Part shown: positions 8,765 to 18,645 of the stretch, in pieces
How the letters are laid out: each line of letters starts with the position of its first letter
How positions within the stretch are numbered: position 1 is the stretch's first letter
Assembly: GCF_008107685.1 (NCBI RefSeq)
Contig: NZ_VIRF01000078.1
Coordinates: 372,001-436,000 of the forward strand
DNA length: 64,000 nt
Direction of reading: 5' to 3'
Source: Novosphingobium sp. BW1
Lineage (GTDB): Bacteria > Pseudomonadota > Alphaproteobacteria > Sphingomonadales > Sphingomonadaceae
Position numbers and translations under genes: made by a program
Notes under the pieces: generated by a model
Told to the model about the DNA's origin: nothing
Databases searched by the model: none
What the model saw: only the letters and a program-made list of their open reading frames with translations

Positions 8765-11540
8765 GGCCGTAGAACGCAAAATCGCGGGCCTGGCCGGGCC
8801 AGAAGCGATCCATGTAGGCGATAAAATCCTTGCCGCTGTCATCGCCCAGCCGCTGCTGCGCGACAGCCCGGAAGTACCGGCTAGATGTCTGTTCGGGCGC
8901 CAGGTCGATGGCCGCATCCGCGTCCGCCAGTGCTTTTGCTGGCTCGCCCAGTTGCAGCCAGGCAAGCGCGCGGCTGTCGAGCGCGGCGGCGGCCATCGAG
9001 GACTGTTCGACCGCCTTGTCGCACGTCTCGATCATGCCCTCTGTCCCCACCTTGAAGCGCGCGCGGTACCAGCACGAATTGTTGTAGAGATAGCCTTGCC
9101 CGGGACGTTCCTCGATCAACTCGTCGATGGCCGCCAAGCCCTCTTCCGCGCGCCCGTCATAGGCAAGGACTTCGGCGCGCAGCTCTACGAACTGAGGATG
9201 CTGGGTGCCGTAGTCGTCGTACTCGTCCAGCAGCGCCAACGCCTCTTCGGTCTCGCCGTTGCGTCCCAATGCACCAGCGAGACCAAGCGCGGAAGTCGAT
9301 GAGGGATCGATCTCGAACGCCTTGCGGTAGGAGGGCAGCGCATCCTCGAAACGATCCATTGCGAACAGGACCGAACCGCGCGAACGGTAGGTTTTCGCAG
9401 CCGGGTCAAGCTCCAGGGCCTTGTCATAATCGGCCAATGCACCTTCGAGGTTCGCGGTTCGCCAGCGAAACAGCGCGCGGTTGGTGTATCCAAACGCCTT
9501 ATCCGGTTCGCGCGCGATGACCTTGGCGTAGGCCTCTTCGTAAGGTTTGAGCCGTCCCTCGTAGGCGGGCATGGCCAGCTGCCACTGGCGCACCGCATCG
9601 CCGGGTGCGAGGAGGAATACGGCGGAATTGGAGATCCGGGCTGCCTTGCCCTTCTCGGCCGCGATGGCCTCGCTCGGCACTTCACCGCCCAGCCCCTCGA
9701 CCCGCTCGGTCACGGTGAGGGTCTGCCCCTCCAGCTGCGCGCTTCGCACGAAATGGGTAGTGCCATACTGCATGTCCAGCTCAGGGCGCCCGCGCAGGAG
9801 ATAGCCATCCTCGTCCTCGGGCAGGAGCACGGTCAGTTCGGTCATCTGCAGCGTGGGCGCGCCCGTGTCGACCGGGATCTCGCGCCACGCCGGACGTGCG
9901 CGATCGGGCGAAAAGTCGACATCCTGGCTGGGCAGGTCCGCAAAGTCCTGGCGCTTGCGCGAGCCCTGCCGGCTCCATGCGGTGGTGCGGATGCCGCTGA
10001 CATCGACATGGGCGATGCCCTGATCCTCGTCGAAGGACAATGAACCTTCCGTCACGACAAGCCCTTCAAGCGTCGAGGATGCGAACTGGTCGATCAGCTT
10101 TTCTTTCTGGTCCTCTCCAACCTGTTTGATGACGGCGCCAAGCCCCACGCCCACGGGCCCCGATAGCATCGCCCGAGCGGTGACGAGCACAGGCAGATCG
10201 ACCCCGCCTCGCTCGTCGAACGTCAGCTTGACAAGAGCCTGCGGGGTCGCAGGGACACGCGGCGCCAGAGCCATCACGCCCGTCCCCTCGGCCCTGATCG
10301 GCAGGACGTGGCGGAACGGCGGAGTGTCGGCAATGTTACTCATACGCGTGCCCGCAGACGTGCCATCGAGCCAGTAGTCTTTCCCCCCGATATTCGCCTT
10401 CACGAGCACGTGATCGAAGGCACTGGGCATGGGCAGGAGGTCGGGAATGGCATCGCTGGCCGAGGAGTGGACGAGCACCGCCTCGCTGGAAATGCCCAGT
10501 TCATGGAGCAGCGAAAGCAGGAGCAGTGACTTGGCCTTGCAGTCGCCGTAGCGCAGCTGCCAGGTTTCGTCGGGGGCCTGGGGCTCGTAGTTGCCCGAGG
10601 CCATGCCATTCATCAGGTAACTGATCTTGTCCTGGACGAGACGGGTCGCGAGTGCGGCGCGTTCCAGCGGATCGGCGCTCGCCGCGCGGATCGTCGCGAC
10701 TTCGCCCGCGAGCGCGCTGCCCTGCGCGATACGCCCCGCCGGATCATAAAGCGGCGCGAAGATGCTGGAAACCTCCTCCCAGGACGAGAAGGTCCCGGCC
10801 TGGATCAGCGCGGGGCGCCGGTAGCGGACCGGCGAATCGGAGGGCATGTCCTCGGGCTCGGGCAACGGGAGCGCAATGATGAGACGGTGCTCCCCGCTCT
10901 TGCTGGTTTCCTCCACCGCGACGTCGACCGGGCCGGTCTGCCAGCGCACGCCCTCATCCTCGGGCCAGGAAACGATGTCACGCGCAAAGCCCGCCTCGGT
11001 GGGAGCTGCGAACAGGACGTTGGTCATCTGGACCTCCCCTTTGAGCGTGGGGTCCTTGATCGACTGGGTAAAGGCAATGCGCAGCACGTCGCCCAGTTCG
11101 AGCCCCGGCACGGCGAGCGTGGCGGTCAGGGCGCCATCGAGCGTGCGCTTTTCCAGCTGGGTCTCCCGGCGCAGAACGGTGTATTTCGCACCGCCTTCCA
11201 ACAAGTCGATGCGTTTATCTCCACGCAGGATTTCAACCCTGTGGATGGTGAGGTCGCCCTTGTCCGGGAGCCACGAGGCAGTGCTTGTCCCTGCCTGGGT
11301 CAGGGCCTGAGGCGCATCGAGCTTGAAGGCCCGATCGACATAGATCGACAGCGTCCCGTCCTCGATGCGTTGCTGCATGTCGTAAAGCGCCAGTGGGGTC
11401 GAGGACGAGGTATCGATGACATTCGCATCGACTTCCTCGACCCAATCGGGCGCGGGCGAATAGAGCACCTCTTCGCCCGCCATGGCCGTACCCGCCGCCA
11501 GCAACGAAACCCCGGCCAGGCACAGAGAAACAAACCGCAT
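8757..11540 (-). CDS. DUF3857/transglutaminase-like protein with C-terminal TPRs, exported
   Basis: Protein of about 927 residues with a Sec signal peptide (MRFVSLCLAGVSLLAAGTAMA). The N-terminal half is a DUF3857-type beta domain. A transglutaminase-like core follows, with the Cys motif LRYGDCKAKSLLLLSLL and a downstream LVKANIGGKDYWLDGT containing the His/Asp region. The C-terminal third carries tetratricopeptide repeats (AYTNRALFRW-type, ALADYDKALELDP, ALPSYRKAFEIDP). Such proteins are periplasmic in Sphingomonadales; their biochemical role is unestablished. Two consecutive ATGs exist (11543 and 11540); the second has better spacing to GAGGGG. It is a monocistronic gene facing the metallopeptidase and divergent from the MgtC-like gene. 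Confidence 0.85.
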   Translation of the reverse strand: MRFVSLCLAGVSLLAAGTAMAGEEVLYSPAPDWVEEVDANVIDTSSSTPLALYDMQQRIEDGTLSIYVDRAFKLDAPQALTQAGTSTASWLPDKGDLTIHRVEILRGDKRIDLLEGGAKYTVLRRETQLEKRTLDGALTATLAVPGLELGDVLRIAFTQSIKDPTLKGEVQMTNVLFAAPTEAGFARDIVSWPEDEGVRWQTGPVDVAVEETSKSGEHRLIIALPLPEPEDMPSDSPVRYRRPALIQAGTFSSWEEVSSIFAPLYDPAGRIAQGSALAGEVATIRAASADPLERAALATRLVQDKISYLMNGMASGNYEPQAPDETWQLRYGDCKAKSLLLLSLLHELGISSEAVLVHSSASDAIPDLLPMPSAFDHVLVKANIGGKDYWLDGTSAGTRMSNIADTPPFRHVLPIRAEGTGVMALAPRVPATPQALVKLTFDERGGVDLPVLVTARAMLSGPVGVGLGAVIKQVGEDQKEKLIDQFASSTLEGLVVTEGSLSFDEDQGIAHVDVSGIRTTAWSRQGSRKRQDFADLPSQDVDFSPDRARPAWREIPVDTGAPTLQMTELTVLLPEDEDGYLLRGRPELDMQYGTTHFVRSAQLEGQTLTVTERVEGLGGEVPSEAIAAEKGKAARISNSAVFLLAPGDAVRQWQLAMPAYEGRLKPYEEAYAKVIAREPDKAFGYTNRALFRWRTANLEGALADYDKALELDPAAKTYRSRGSVLFAMDRFEDALPSYRKAFEIDPSSTSALGLAGALGRNGETEEALALLDEYDDYGTQHPQFVELRAEVLAYDGRAEEGLAAIDELIEERPGQGYLYNNSCWYRARFKVGTEGMIETCDKAVEQSSMAAAALDSRALAWLQLGEPAKALADADAAIDLAPEQTSSRYFRAVAQQRLGDDSGKDFIAYMDRFWPGQARDFAFYGLK

Positions 11541-11740
11541 CATACCCCCCTCAAGAATTACTCGGAGGAAGAGTGGCAAGAACGCCGCACCAAGGCAAGG
11601 CGGCTCACCCCCAACTTGGGGTTAACCTATTGCACAAGTGCCGGGACTAGAGGACTATTTCGGAAAATCGACAGGACACTTTTACCCAGGTCCGAACCGG
11701 CCTAGAGGACGCGGATCGCTCCGGACAGTTGCCAGGGAAA

Positions 11741-13036
11741 ATGCGCGTGCCAATCGAGACCGTGGACTGGAACAGCCAGCTGGATCTTGCCAGCCGCCTC
11801 CTGGCGGCGTTCGCCGCGGGATTGCTGGTGGGCGTCGAGCGCGGCTGGCGCCAGCGTGAGGCCGCGGATGGCAGCCGGGTCGCCGGGGTGCGCACCTTCG
11901 CGCTGATCGGCACCTGCGGGGGGCTCATTGCAGCGCTCTCGCTTGCCGTTTCCGCGATCCTGGGGGCCGTACTCCTCAGCGCCCTCCTCGCCCTTCTCAT
12001 CGGCGCCTTCTTCGTCTCGCGCCGGGCCGTCCCCACCTTCGATGCGACCACACCCGTCGCGGCGCTGATGACGATCGGCCTCGGGCTTCTGGCTGGCGCC
12101 GGATACCCTGCCCTTGCGCTGGCCCTGACCGCCATCGCCACGCTTCTCCTGTCGGCCCGGCAACAGGCCCACGCACTCCTGCGCGCGCTGACCCCGGAGG
12201 AAATGCGCGCGCTGGTGCGCTTTGCGGTCATCGCGGTGGCCGTTCTGCCGTTCCTCCCCGATCGCAACATGGGGCCTTACGCGGCTTGGAACCCCTTTCA
12301 GCTCTGGCTTGTCGTAATCCTCATCACCGGCTTCTCGATTGCCGGCTACATTGCGCGGCGCGCCATCGGTGCATCGGCCGGGACGCTCACGACCGCGTTC
12401 ATCGGTGGAGCCTATTCCTCGACCGCGGTCACCGCCGCCTTCGCCAGCCAGCTACGCAAGGGGAGCGAGGGGCCCCTCGCGACCGGCATCGCGCTGGCCT
12501 CGGCCGTGATGTACCTGCGCGTAATGATCCTCGCCGCCGTGCTCGCACCCGACATCCTTGTGCGCCTTGCCAGGCTGCTCGGGCCTGCTCTCCTCGTCGC
12601 CTTCCTCGTATCGAGCCTTGTCTGGCGCCGCGAGACGCGTTCGGGCGCCAGCAGCCCTGCGCAAGGCGGCAAGCCTTTCGAACTGCTCCCCGCCTTCGGC
12701 TTTCTTCTTGCCGTTGCGGGCGCGGCGCTGCTTGTGCGCTGGGCACAGGACCAGTTCGGCGAGGCGGGCGGAGGGCTCTCGCTTTTCCTCGCCGGAAGCT
12801 TCGACGTCGATGCCGCGATGGTGGCCTATTCCACGCTGCCACAGGGCGCGGTCGCGCCGGCCATCGCCTCCCTCGCGCTTGCCGGGACCGTAGCCAGCAA
12901 CATGGCCTTCAAGACCGTCCTCGTCTTCATCAACGCAGGTCCTCGCACCGGGCGCCGCGCAGGGCTCGCCCTGCTCGCCAGTCTGACCGTACTGCTGGTC
13001 ACGCTGGCCATGGGCGCAATTCCGCTACTTGGCTGA
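11741..13036 (+). CDS. MgtC/SapB and DUF4010 family membrane protein
   Basis: Very hydrophobic protein of 431 residues with about 10-12 predicted membrane segments. The N-terminal part has the MgtC/SapB pattern (LLAAFAAGLLVGVERGWRQRE, then VRTFALIGTCGGL). The C-terminal part is DUF4010, including the characteristic GGAYSSTAVTAAFA segment and LAGTVASNMAFKT. ATG 11741 follows AGGGA at close spacing; an upstream TTG at 11729 is the alternative. MgtC-type proteins are linked to magnesium stress and membrane ATPase control in pathogens; the two-domain form has no settled function. It converges with the efflux operon, with only 17 bases between the stops. Confidence 0.88.
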   Translation: MRVPIETVDWNSQLDLASRLLAAFAAGLLVGVERGWRQREAADGSRVAGVRTFALIGTCGGLIAALSLAVSAILGAVLLSALLALLIGAFFVSRRAVPTFDATTPVAALMTIGLGLLAGAGYPALALALTAIATLLLSARQQAHALLRALTPEEMRALVRFAVIAVAVLPFLPDRNMGPYAAWNPFQLWLVVILITGFSIAGYIARRAIGASAGTLTTAFIGGAYSSTAVTAAFASQLRKGSEGPLATGIALASAVMYLRVMILAAVLAPDILVRLARLLGPALLVAFLVSSLVWRRETRSGASSPAQGGKPFELLPAFGFLLAVAGAALLVRWAQDQFGEAGGGLSLFLAGSFDVDAAMVAYSTLPQGAVAPAIASLALAGTVASNMAFKTVLVFINAGPRTGRRAGLALLASLTVLLVTLAMGAIPLLG

Positions 13037-13053
13037 ACGAGCCGCGCCCGCCT

Positions 13054-14304
13054 CTAGTCGCGTTCCGCCGGATCGCCGATCCATATCGCGTGGGCATCGA
13101 GCCGCAACCGGGTCAGCGCGCGCATCGCCTCGACCCGTGCCTGAACTTCCTGGCGCAGGGCGTCGTGGACCTGCCGCTCGCCCAGAAGCTCAGCCGAGAG
13201 GTCGATCTCACCCGCCTTGTGGCCGATGCGCAGCTTCAGGAGCGCCGCCATCTGTGCCTGCAAGCCCTCGCGCGCACGCTGCCAGGCCGCGTGCCGGTAG
13301 CGCGCCTCGGTCATGTCCGCCTCGGCCATCTCGGTCACGACGAAGCGGGTTGCCATGGCTTCGGCGCGTGCCGCGCTGGCCTGCGCCTCGGCCTGATCGG
13401 CGAGCGCCCGGCGGTGCCCGCCGCCCAGAGGCATCTGGAAAAGGACGCCGGCGCCCTGCTCCTCGCCGCTGCGCTCGGAAAAGACGCGGAAGCCCAGCGA
13501 CGGATCCGCCGTGCGCTCGGCCCGCGCGCGCGCCGCCGAAACGTCCGCGCCGCCCGCCGCGGCCTCAGCCGCCGCGATCTCGTGGCTGTGCTCGACAACT
13601 TTCTGGCCAAGCGCGGCGAGGCCCGCTTCGGGCAACACCGGCACGGGAACCAGAGGCGCCTCGCCATCCAAGGCAAGAGTTGGGAACCGGGCCCTCAGGC
13701 GCGTGCGGGCAAGCGCCGCGCGCCCTTCCGACTGCTGTAGGGTAAGCCGCGCCGCCCCCAGGCTCGCTTCGGCCTGATCGGCTTCGAGCTGGGCCGCATC
13801 GCGCAGTTCCACGCGCCGCGAGACGGCCTTGAGCAGCGTCTCGTAATTCCCCACCGCCTGCCGGTCGATGCGCACTTCCTCGGCCGCGCCCAACCAGTCC
13901 CACCAGCTGTCGTTGAGACGCGTCGCTGCCTGGTGGCGTGCATCCTCGGCCCGGTTCTTGGCCGCGACGATGCCGTAGCTGCCGATCTCCTTGTCGAGCC
14001 GCGCCTTGCCGGGAAGACGCAAGGGCCGCATGAGCTGCGCGTCGAACTCGTCATAGGTCCCCTCGCGGGTGATCGAGCGGTTCATGTAGCTGCCCTGGAA
14101 GGTCACCTCGTGGCTGCCGCGCGCCAACGCGCGAGCCTGGGCCTGCGCGGCTCCGGTGCGCGCCTGCGCGGCCTGGACTGACGGGTGTGCATCGAGCGCG
14201 GCCCGGACCTCCGCGAGGTCGGGCAGGCCCGGCTCCTGCGCATGGCCCGGTGGTGCGGCCAGGGTCAGGACCAGCGCAGCGGTGATGGAAAGACGCTTAC
14301 GCAT
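13054..14304 (-). CDS. TolC/CzcC-family outer membrane efflux channel
   Basis: Outer membrane factor of 416 residues with a Sec signal peptide (MRKRLSITAALVLTLAAPPGHA). The rest is alpha-helical and Ala/Arg/Glu-rich, with two repeats of the OEP fold typical of CzcC rather than classical TolC (LPDLAEVRAALDAHPSVQAA at the N-terminus). The start at 14304 has GGAGGAG just upstream and overlaps the pump gene stop by eight bases, indicating translational coupling. It should form the outer-membrane exit duct of the tripartite pump encoded by the next two upstream genes. Confidence 0.88.
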   Translation of the reverse strand: MRKRLSITAALVLTLAAPPGHAQEPGLPDLAEVRAALDAHPSVQAAQARTGAAQAQARALARGSHEVTFQGSYMNRSITREGTYDEFDAQLMRPLRLPGKARLDKEIGSYGIVAAKNRAEDARHQAATRLNDSWWDWLGAAEEVRIDRQAVGNYETLLKAVSRRVELRDAAQLEADQAEASLGAARLTLQQSEGRAALARTRLRARFPTLALDGEAPLVPVPVLPEAGLAALGQKVVEHSHEIAAAEAAAGGADVSAARARAERTADPSLGFRVFSERSGEEQGAGVLFQMPLGGGHRRALADQAEAQASAARAEAMATRFVVTEMAEADMTEARYRHAAWQRAREGLQAQMAALLKLRIGHKAGEIDLSAELLGERQVHDALRQEVQARVEAMRALTRLRLDAHAIWIGDPAERD

Positions 14305-17300
14305 GGGCGTTCTCCTCCTCTTCGGCGCGGGTCTCGCCACGGTTCTCCCCGAAGCGTTCGTAGAGCATGGGCAGCAGGATCAGCGTCAGCAGCGTGGAGG
14401 AGACGAGCCCCCCGATGACAACGATGGCGAGCGGCTTCTGGATTTCCGAGCCAGGACCACTGGCAAAGAGCAACGGAACAAGGCCGAACGCCGCGATCGT
14501 CGCAGTCATCAGAACGGGGCGCAGCCGCCGCTCCGCGCCACGTCGGACAGCCTCGACGAGAGGCACACCCTCCTCACGCAGTTGCCGGAAATAGCTGACC
14601 ATGACGAGCCCGTTCAGAACCGCGATCCCGAGCAGCGCGATGAAGCCGACCGAGGCAGGCACCGAGAGATACTCACCCGAGAGCGCGAGCGAGACCATGC
14701 CACCCACCACCGCGAAGGGAATCATCGCCAGGATCAGCAGCGAGGCGCGCAGCGAGTGGAGCGTCGCGTAGAGGACCACGAAGATCATCACCAGCGAGAT
14801 CGGCAGCACCACCATCAACCGGGCCGAGGCGCGCTGCTGGTTCTCGAACTGGCCACCCCAGACGATGCGGTAGCCCTGCGGCAGCGCTACGTTCCGCGCG
14901 ATATCGGCCTTGGCCTCCTCGACATAGCCGACAAGGTCGCGGCCCGAGACGAAGGCCTGGACAAGCGCGAAGCGCGAGCCGTTCTCGTGCTCCAGCTTCA
15001 CCGGCCCCTCTACACGCGCGACGTGCGCGACATCGCTCGCACGCACGAGCTGACCACTGGGCGAACGATAAAGCGTATCGGCAAAGGTCTGCGCGGTAAG
15101 CCCCTCGCCTTCGCCGCGAATGACAATGGGAACACGGCGGATGCCCTGCGCGACCACACCCGCGTGCATGCCCTCGATCTGGGCGCGCATGGCGTCCTGC
15201 AGGTCGCTTACCGGCATGCCGACGCGGCCCGCCTCGACCCGATCGACGGCAAGCTGGAGGTAGTCGACGCTGTCGTTCGCGACCGTCATCGCCTCGCTGG
15301 TCCCACGAATGGCTTCGAGACGCCCCTGAATGGCGCCCGCAATGCGCGAGAGCTCGGCCAGGTCGGGCCCGAAGACCTTGATCACAAGATCCCCGCGCGA
15401 GCCTGTGAGCATCTCTGAGATGCGCATATCGATAGGCTGGGTGAAGCTGGGCTCCATCCCGGGCAGCGCGGCGAGCGCAGTGCGGATCTCGCCGATCAGC
15501 CATTCCTTGTCGGCCACGCGCCATTCCTCGCGCGGGGCAAGTTCCAGAAAGGTGTCGGTCTCGTTGGGGCTCATCGGGTCGAGGCCCAGTTCGTCCGAGC
15601 CCACGCGGGCAATCGCCGAGCGCACTTCGGGCACCGTGTCGAGGATCAAGCGCTGCGCCTTCAGGTCACCCTCGACACTGTGCTCCAGCGAAATCGAGGG
15701 CAGCTTGGTCAGCTGCACGATGACCGAACCTTCGTCCATCGTCGGCAGGAAGGTCTTGCCGGTCAGGCTATAGGCAAAGACGGTGACCACCAGCGAAAGC
15801 CCCGCGACCGCGTAGACAAGCCGCCGCCGCGCGAAGGCCCCGGCCAGCAATGCGTGGTAGCGCGGACTGAGCTGGCGCATCAGCCAGGGTTCATGCGCGT
15901 GCCCATGCCCCTCCACCTTCACCTTGAGGACGAAATAGGCGAGCACCGGCACCAGCGTCAGCGAGAGCACCAGCGCGGACAGCAGCGCGAGCACGATGGT
16001 CACCGCCACGGGCGCGAAAAGCTTGCCCTCCAGCCCCTGCAGCGTGAGGAGCGGCAGGAAGACCAGCGCGATGATCGCCATGCCCGAGGTGACCGGCTTG
16101 GCCACTTCAGCAGACGCGACGAGCACGTTGAAAAGCTTGCCATTCCTCGCATGCTTCGGGTCGGAAAGCCTCTCCACCACATTCTCGACCACGACGACCG
16201 CACCATCTACCAGCATGCCCACCGCGATCGCGATACCGCCAAGGCTCATAAGATTGGCGGTGAGGCCAATCGCGCGCATGAAGATGAAGGTGAGGAGCAC
16301 CGCCATGGGCGACGCCAGCGCCACGATCAGCGAGGCGCGCACATCGCCCAGGAACAGAAGGAGCAGGACAACGACCAGGACAGTCGCCTCCAGGAGCGCC
16401 TTTTCCACCGTGCCCACGGCCCGTTCGATGAGGTCCGAACGGTCGTAGAAGACCGCCACCTTCATGCCCTCGGGCAAGCTCGGCTGAAGGTCTTCGAGGC
16501 GCGCCTTCACCCCATCGACGACCTGCGCCGCATCGGCCCCGCGAAGGCCGATGACGAGCCCTTCCACCGCCTCGCCCGTGCCGTTCTTGCTGACCGCGCC
16601 GTAGCGGGTCAGGCTGCCGGTCCGCACATCGGCGACATCGCTCACGCGCACCACACGCTGCCCGTCGCTGCGCACGACCACGGCGGCCAGATCGTCCAAT
16701 GACTCCACCCGCGCGGTGGAGCGCACGATCAACGCCTCCTCGCCCGCATCGAGGCGGCCCGCGCCATCGTTGCGGTTGGACGCTTCGACGGCTTCGGCAA
16801 GGTCCGAAATGGTGAGCCCCGCCGCGGCCAGCGCGCTCATATCGGGGGCGACCTCGAAGGTCTCGACCCGGCCGCCCAGCGCGTTAACGTCGGCAACGCC
16901 GGGCACCGTGCGCAATGCAGGACGGATCACCCAGTCGAGCGTGCGGCGCTTCTCGGCGAGGCTCTGCGGCCCCTCCAGCGTGAACATGTACATGTCCGAG
17001 AGCGGCGTGGAGATCGGCGCCATGCCGCCCGAGACGTTCTCGGGCAGGTCGCCCATGATCCCGTTCAGCCGCTCGGCCACCTGCGTGCGCGCCCAGTAGA
17101 TGTCCGCGCTATCGTCGAAATCGATGGTGATGTCGGCGATGGCGTACTTGGCGACCGAGCGCAGGTTAGCCTGGCTAGGGATGCCCAGCATCTCCATCTC
17201 GATAGGCGTGATGACCCGGCTTTCCACCTCCTCGGGCGTCATACCCGGCGCTTTCAAGATGATCTTCACCTGCGTGCTGGAGATGTCCGGGAAGGCATCG

Positions 17301-17407
17301 ATGGGTAGACGCAGGAACGACCAGGTGCCGAGCCCGGCCAGCGCGAGCGCGAGCGCGAGCATGGCGAGGCGCCAGGCCAGCGCCCGTTCGACTAAGGTGC
17401 GCAACAT
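14297..17407 (-). CDS. CusA/CzcA-type heavy-metal RND efflux pump
   Basis: Inner-membrane proton/substrate antiporter of 1036 residues with the RND plan: one N-terminal membrane helix, a large periplasmic loop, TM2-6, a second loop and TM8-12. Diagnostic stretches are LPIDAFPDISSTQVKI, TPEEVESRVITPIEMEM, and in TM4 AIAVGMLVDGAVVVVENVVERL. That TM4 stretch keeps the DGA and VEN parts of the HME-RND signature but has Ala where CzcA has the first Asp (DFG). The metal cannot be named from this. ATG 17407 sits five bases after the adaptor stop; a longer frame is unsupported. It is the middle gene of the adaptor-pump-channel operon, probably controlled by the divergent two-component system. Confidence 0.92.
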   Translation of the reverse strand: MLRTLVERALAWRLAMLALALALAGLGTWSFLRLPIDAFPDISSTQVKIILKAPGMTPEEVESRVITPIEMEMLGIPSQANLRSVAKYAIADITIDFDDSADIYWARTQVAERLNGIMGDLPENVSGGMAPISTPLSDMYMFTLEGPQSLAEKRRTLDWVIRPALRTVPGVADVNALGGRVETFEVAPDMSALAAAGLTISDLAEAVEASNRNDGAGRLDAGEEALIVRSTARVESLDDLAAVVVRSDGQRVVRVSDVADVRTGSLTRYGAVSKNGTGEAVEGLVIGLRGADAAQVVDGVKARLEDLQPSLPEGMKVAVFYDRSDLIERAVGTVEKALLEATVLVVVLLLLFLGDVRASLIVALASPMAVLLTFIFMRAIGLTANLMSLGGIAIAVGMLVDGAVVVVENVVERLSDPKHARNGKLFNVLVASAEVAKPVTSGMAIIALVFLPLLTLQGLEGKLFAPVAVTIVLALLSALVLSLTLVPVLAYFVLKVKVEGHGHAHEPWLMRQLSPRYHALLAGAFARRRLVYAVAGLSLVVTVFAYSLTGKTFLPTMDEGSVIVQLTKLPSISLEHSVEGDLKAQRLILDTVPEVRSAIARVGSDELGLDPMSPNETDTFLELAPREEWRVADKEWLIGEIRTALAALPGMEPSFTQPIDMRISEMLTGSRGDLVIKVFGPDLAELSRIAGAIQGRLEAIRGTSEAMTVANDSVDYLQLAVDRVEAGRVGMPVSDLQDAMRAQIEGMHAGVVAQGIRRVPIVIRGEGEGLTAQTFADTLYRSPSGQLVRASDVAHVARVEGPVKLEHENGSRFALVQAFVSGRDLVGYVEEAKADIARNVALPQGYRIVWGGQFENQQRASARLMVVLPISLVMIFVVLYATLHSLRASLLILAMIPFAVVGGMVSLALSGEYLSVPASVGFIALLGIAVLNGLVMVSYFRQLREEGVPLVEAVRRGAERRLRPVLMTATIAAFGLVPLLFASGPGSEIQKPLAIVVIGGLVSSTLLTLILLPMLYERFGENRGETRAEEEENAHA

Positions 17408-17411
17408 GGCC

Positions 17412-18530
17412 TTACTGCTCCGCCAAAAGGGACTTGAGTTCGGCCACGCCATGCGTCGCCACCTGTTCTCCGGCCTTCAGGCCCTCGGCGACGACGGCAC
17501 GCCCGCCGGCTTCGGCGACCAGTTGCACATCGCGGCGCACGAAGCGGCCCTTCTGCGCTACGAAAACGACGTCCGCCTCGCCGATCCGGGTGACTGCGGT
17601 CGCGGGGACGGAGACCCCCTCTCCTGCGCCGCCGGGATCGCGGATGACCGCCATTACCCCGCGCCCGGGCACGAGGCCTGCCGTGTCGTGCAGCCGCGCC
17701 TTGGCAAGGATCGAGCGTGTCTGCGGATCGAGCGACGCGCCAACCGAAACGATGCGCCCCGCGATCGGCGTAGCTTCCCTGCCACGCACAGTCACTTCGA
17801 CGTCCATGCCGGGACGCACCTTGCCCGCCAGCCGCTCCGGCAACTGCAGATCGAGGGTCAACGCCGCCGTGTTCTCGATGACGAAGGGGGCTTCGTCACT
17901 GCCGACACCGCCGCCGGTTTCCACGCCGACATGGGCAACACGCCCGGCAATCGGCGCGCGCAGGGTGACAGTGCCATCCGCCCCTGCCCCGGCCAGCGCG
18001 AGGAGGCGCTGGTTTTCCGATACGGTCGCCTGTGACTGGCGCAGGCTCGCCCGCGCCTCGTCTGCGCGAGCTCCGGCCACGACGCCTTCCTTCGCGAGCG
18101 TTTCCAGCCGCTGCGCCCGCACCCGCTCGAGCGCGAGATCCGCGCGGGCCCGCTGCAAAGCTGCGCTGAACTGCACCGCATCGGCCGCGCGCACCACCGC
18201 AAGCGCAGACCCGCGCGCGACATTCTCGCCTTCGAGCACGAAGAGCTGCGCGACCGTGCCGGTGAACGGCGTCGTCACAGCAACCTTTGCCTGGGGTGGC
18301 AGCGTCACCTGCGCCGGGACCGTCCCCAGCGGCACACCCTCGGCGCGCACAGCCACCTCGGTGCGGATCCCCAGCGCCTCGACCTGCTTGGCGCTCAGGG
18401 CACCCGCAGGGCCATCCTGCGCTTCCTCACTGCTTTGCTCGACCCGAACGTCCAGGCGCAAGGCGAAATAGACACCGCCTGCAAGGGCAAGCGCGGCGGC
18501 GGCGAGGCCGGCAAGAGTGGTCCTGTTCAT
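17412..18530 (-). CDS. RND efflux periplasmic adaptor subunit (CzcB/CusB-like)
   Basis: Membrane fusion protein of 372 residues, first gene of the efflux operon. It has one N-terminal membrane anchor or uncleaved signal (LAGLAAAALALAGGVYFAL). The hairpin/lipoyl region includes VFVLEGENVARGSALAVV-like and VTLRAPIAGRVAHVGVETG motifs, followed by a beta-barrel and a C-terminal membrane-proximal domain (VPATAVTRIGEADVVFVA). No His-rich metal-binding N-terminal extension is visible, unlike some CzcB proteins. The gene is followed four bases later by the pump gene. The divergent response-regulator gene lies 115 bases upstream, with a palindromic site between them. Confidence 0.9.
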   Translation of the reverse strand: MNRTTLAGLAAAALALAGGVYFALRLDVRVEQSSEEAQDGPAGALSAKQVEALGIRTEVAVRAEGVPLGTVPAQVTLPPQAKVAVTTPFTGTVAQLFVLEGENVARGSALAVVRAADAVQFSAALQRARADLALERVRAQRLETLAKEGVVAGARADEARASLRQSQATVSENQRLLALAGAGADGTVTLRAPIAGRVAHVGVETGGGVGSDEAPFVIENTAALTLDLQLPERLAGKVRPGMDVEVTVRGREATPIAGRIVSVGASLDPQTRSILAKARLHDTAGLVPGRGVMAVIRDPGGAGEGVSVPATAVTRIGEADVVFVAQKGRFVRRDVQLVAEAGGRAVVAEGLKAGEQVATHGVAELKSLLAEQ

Positions 18531-18554
18531 GGTGGCCTGAAATGCGCCTTCAAC

Positions 18555-18591
18555 CTGACAGGACCCTGTCAGTTTTGCAGCGTATTGACAG
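18555..18591. promoter_or_regulatory. Putative response-regulator operator between efflux operon and regulator genes
   Basis: A perfect inverted repeat CTGACAG-N4-CTGTCAG (18555-18572) is followed by a further half-site TGACAGG (18585-18591). It lies in the 115-base divergent promoter region, 25 bases upstream of the adaptor start. Position and symmetry fit autoregulation by the adjacent OmpR-type regulator. The TTGACA overlapping the third half-site could also be a -35 element for the plus strand. Confidence 0.5.
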
Positions 18592-18645
18592 GTTCACGAG
18601 GACAGGCCGATGAGGCCATAGCCCAGCCAAGGGAGAACAGCGGCC

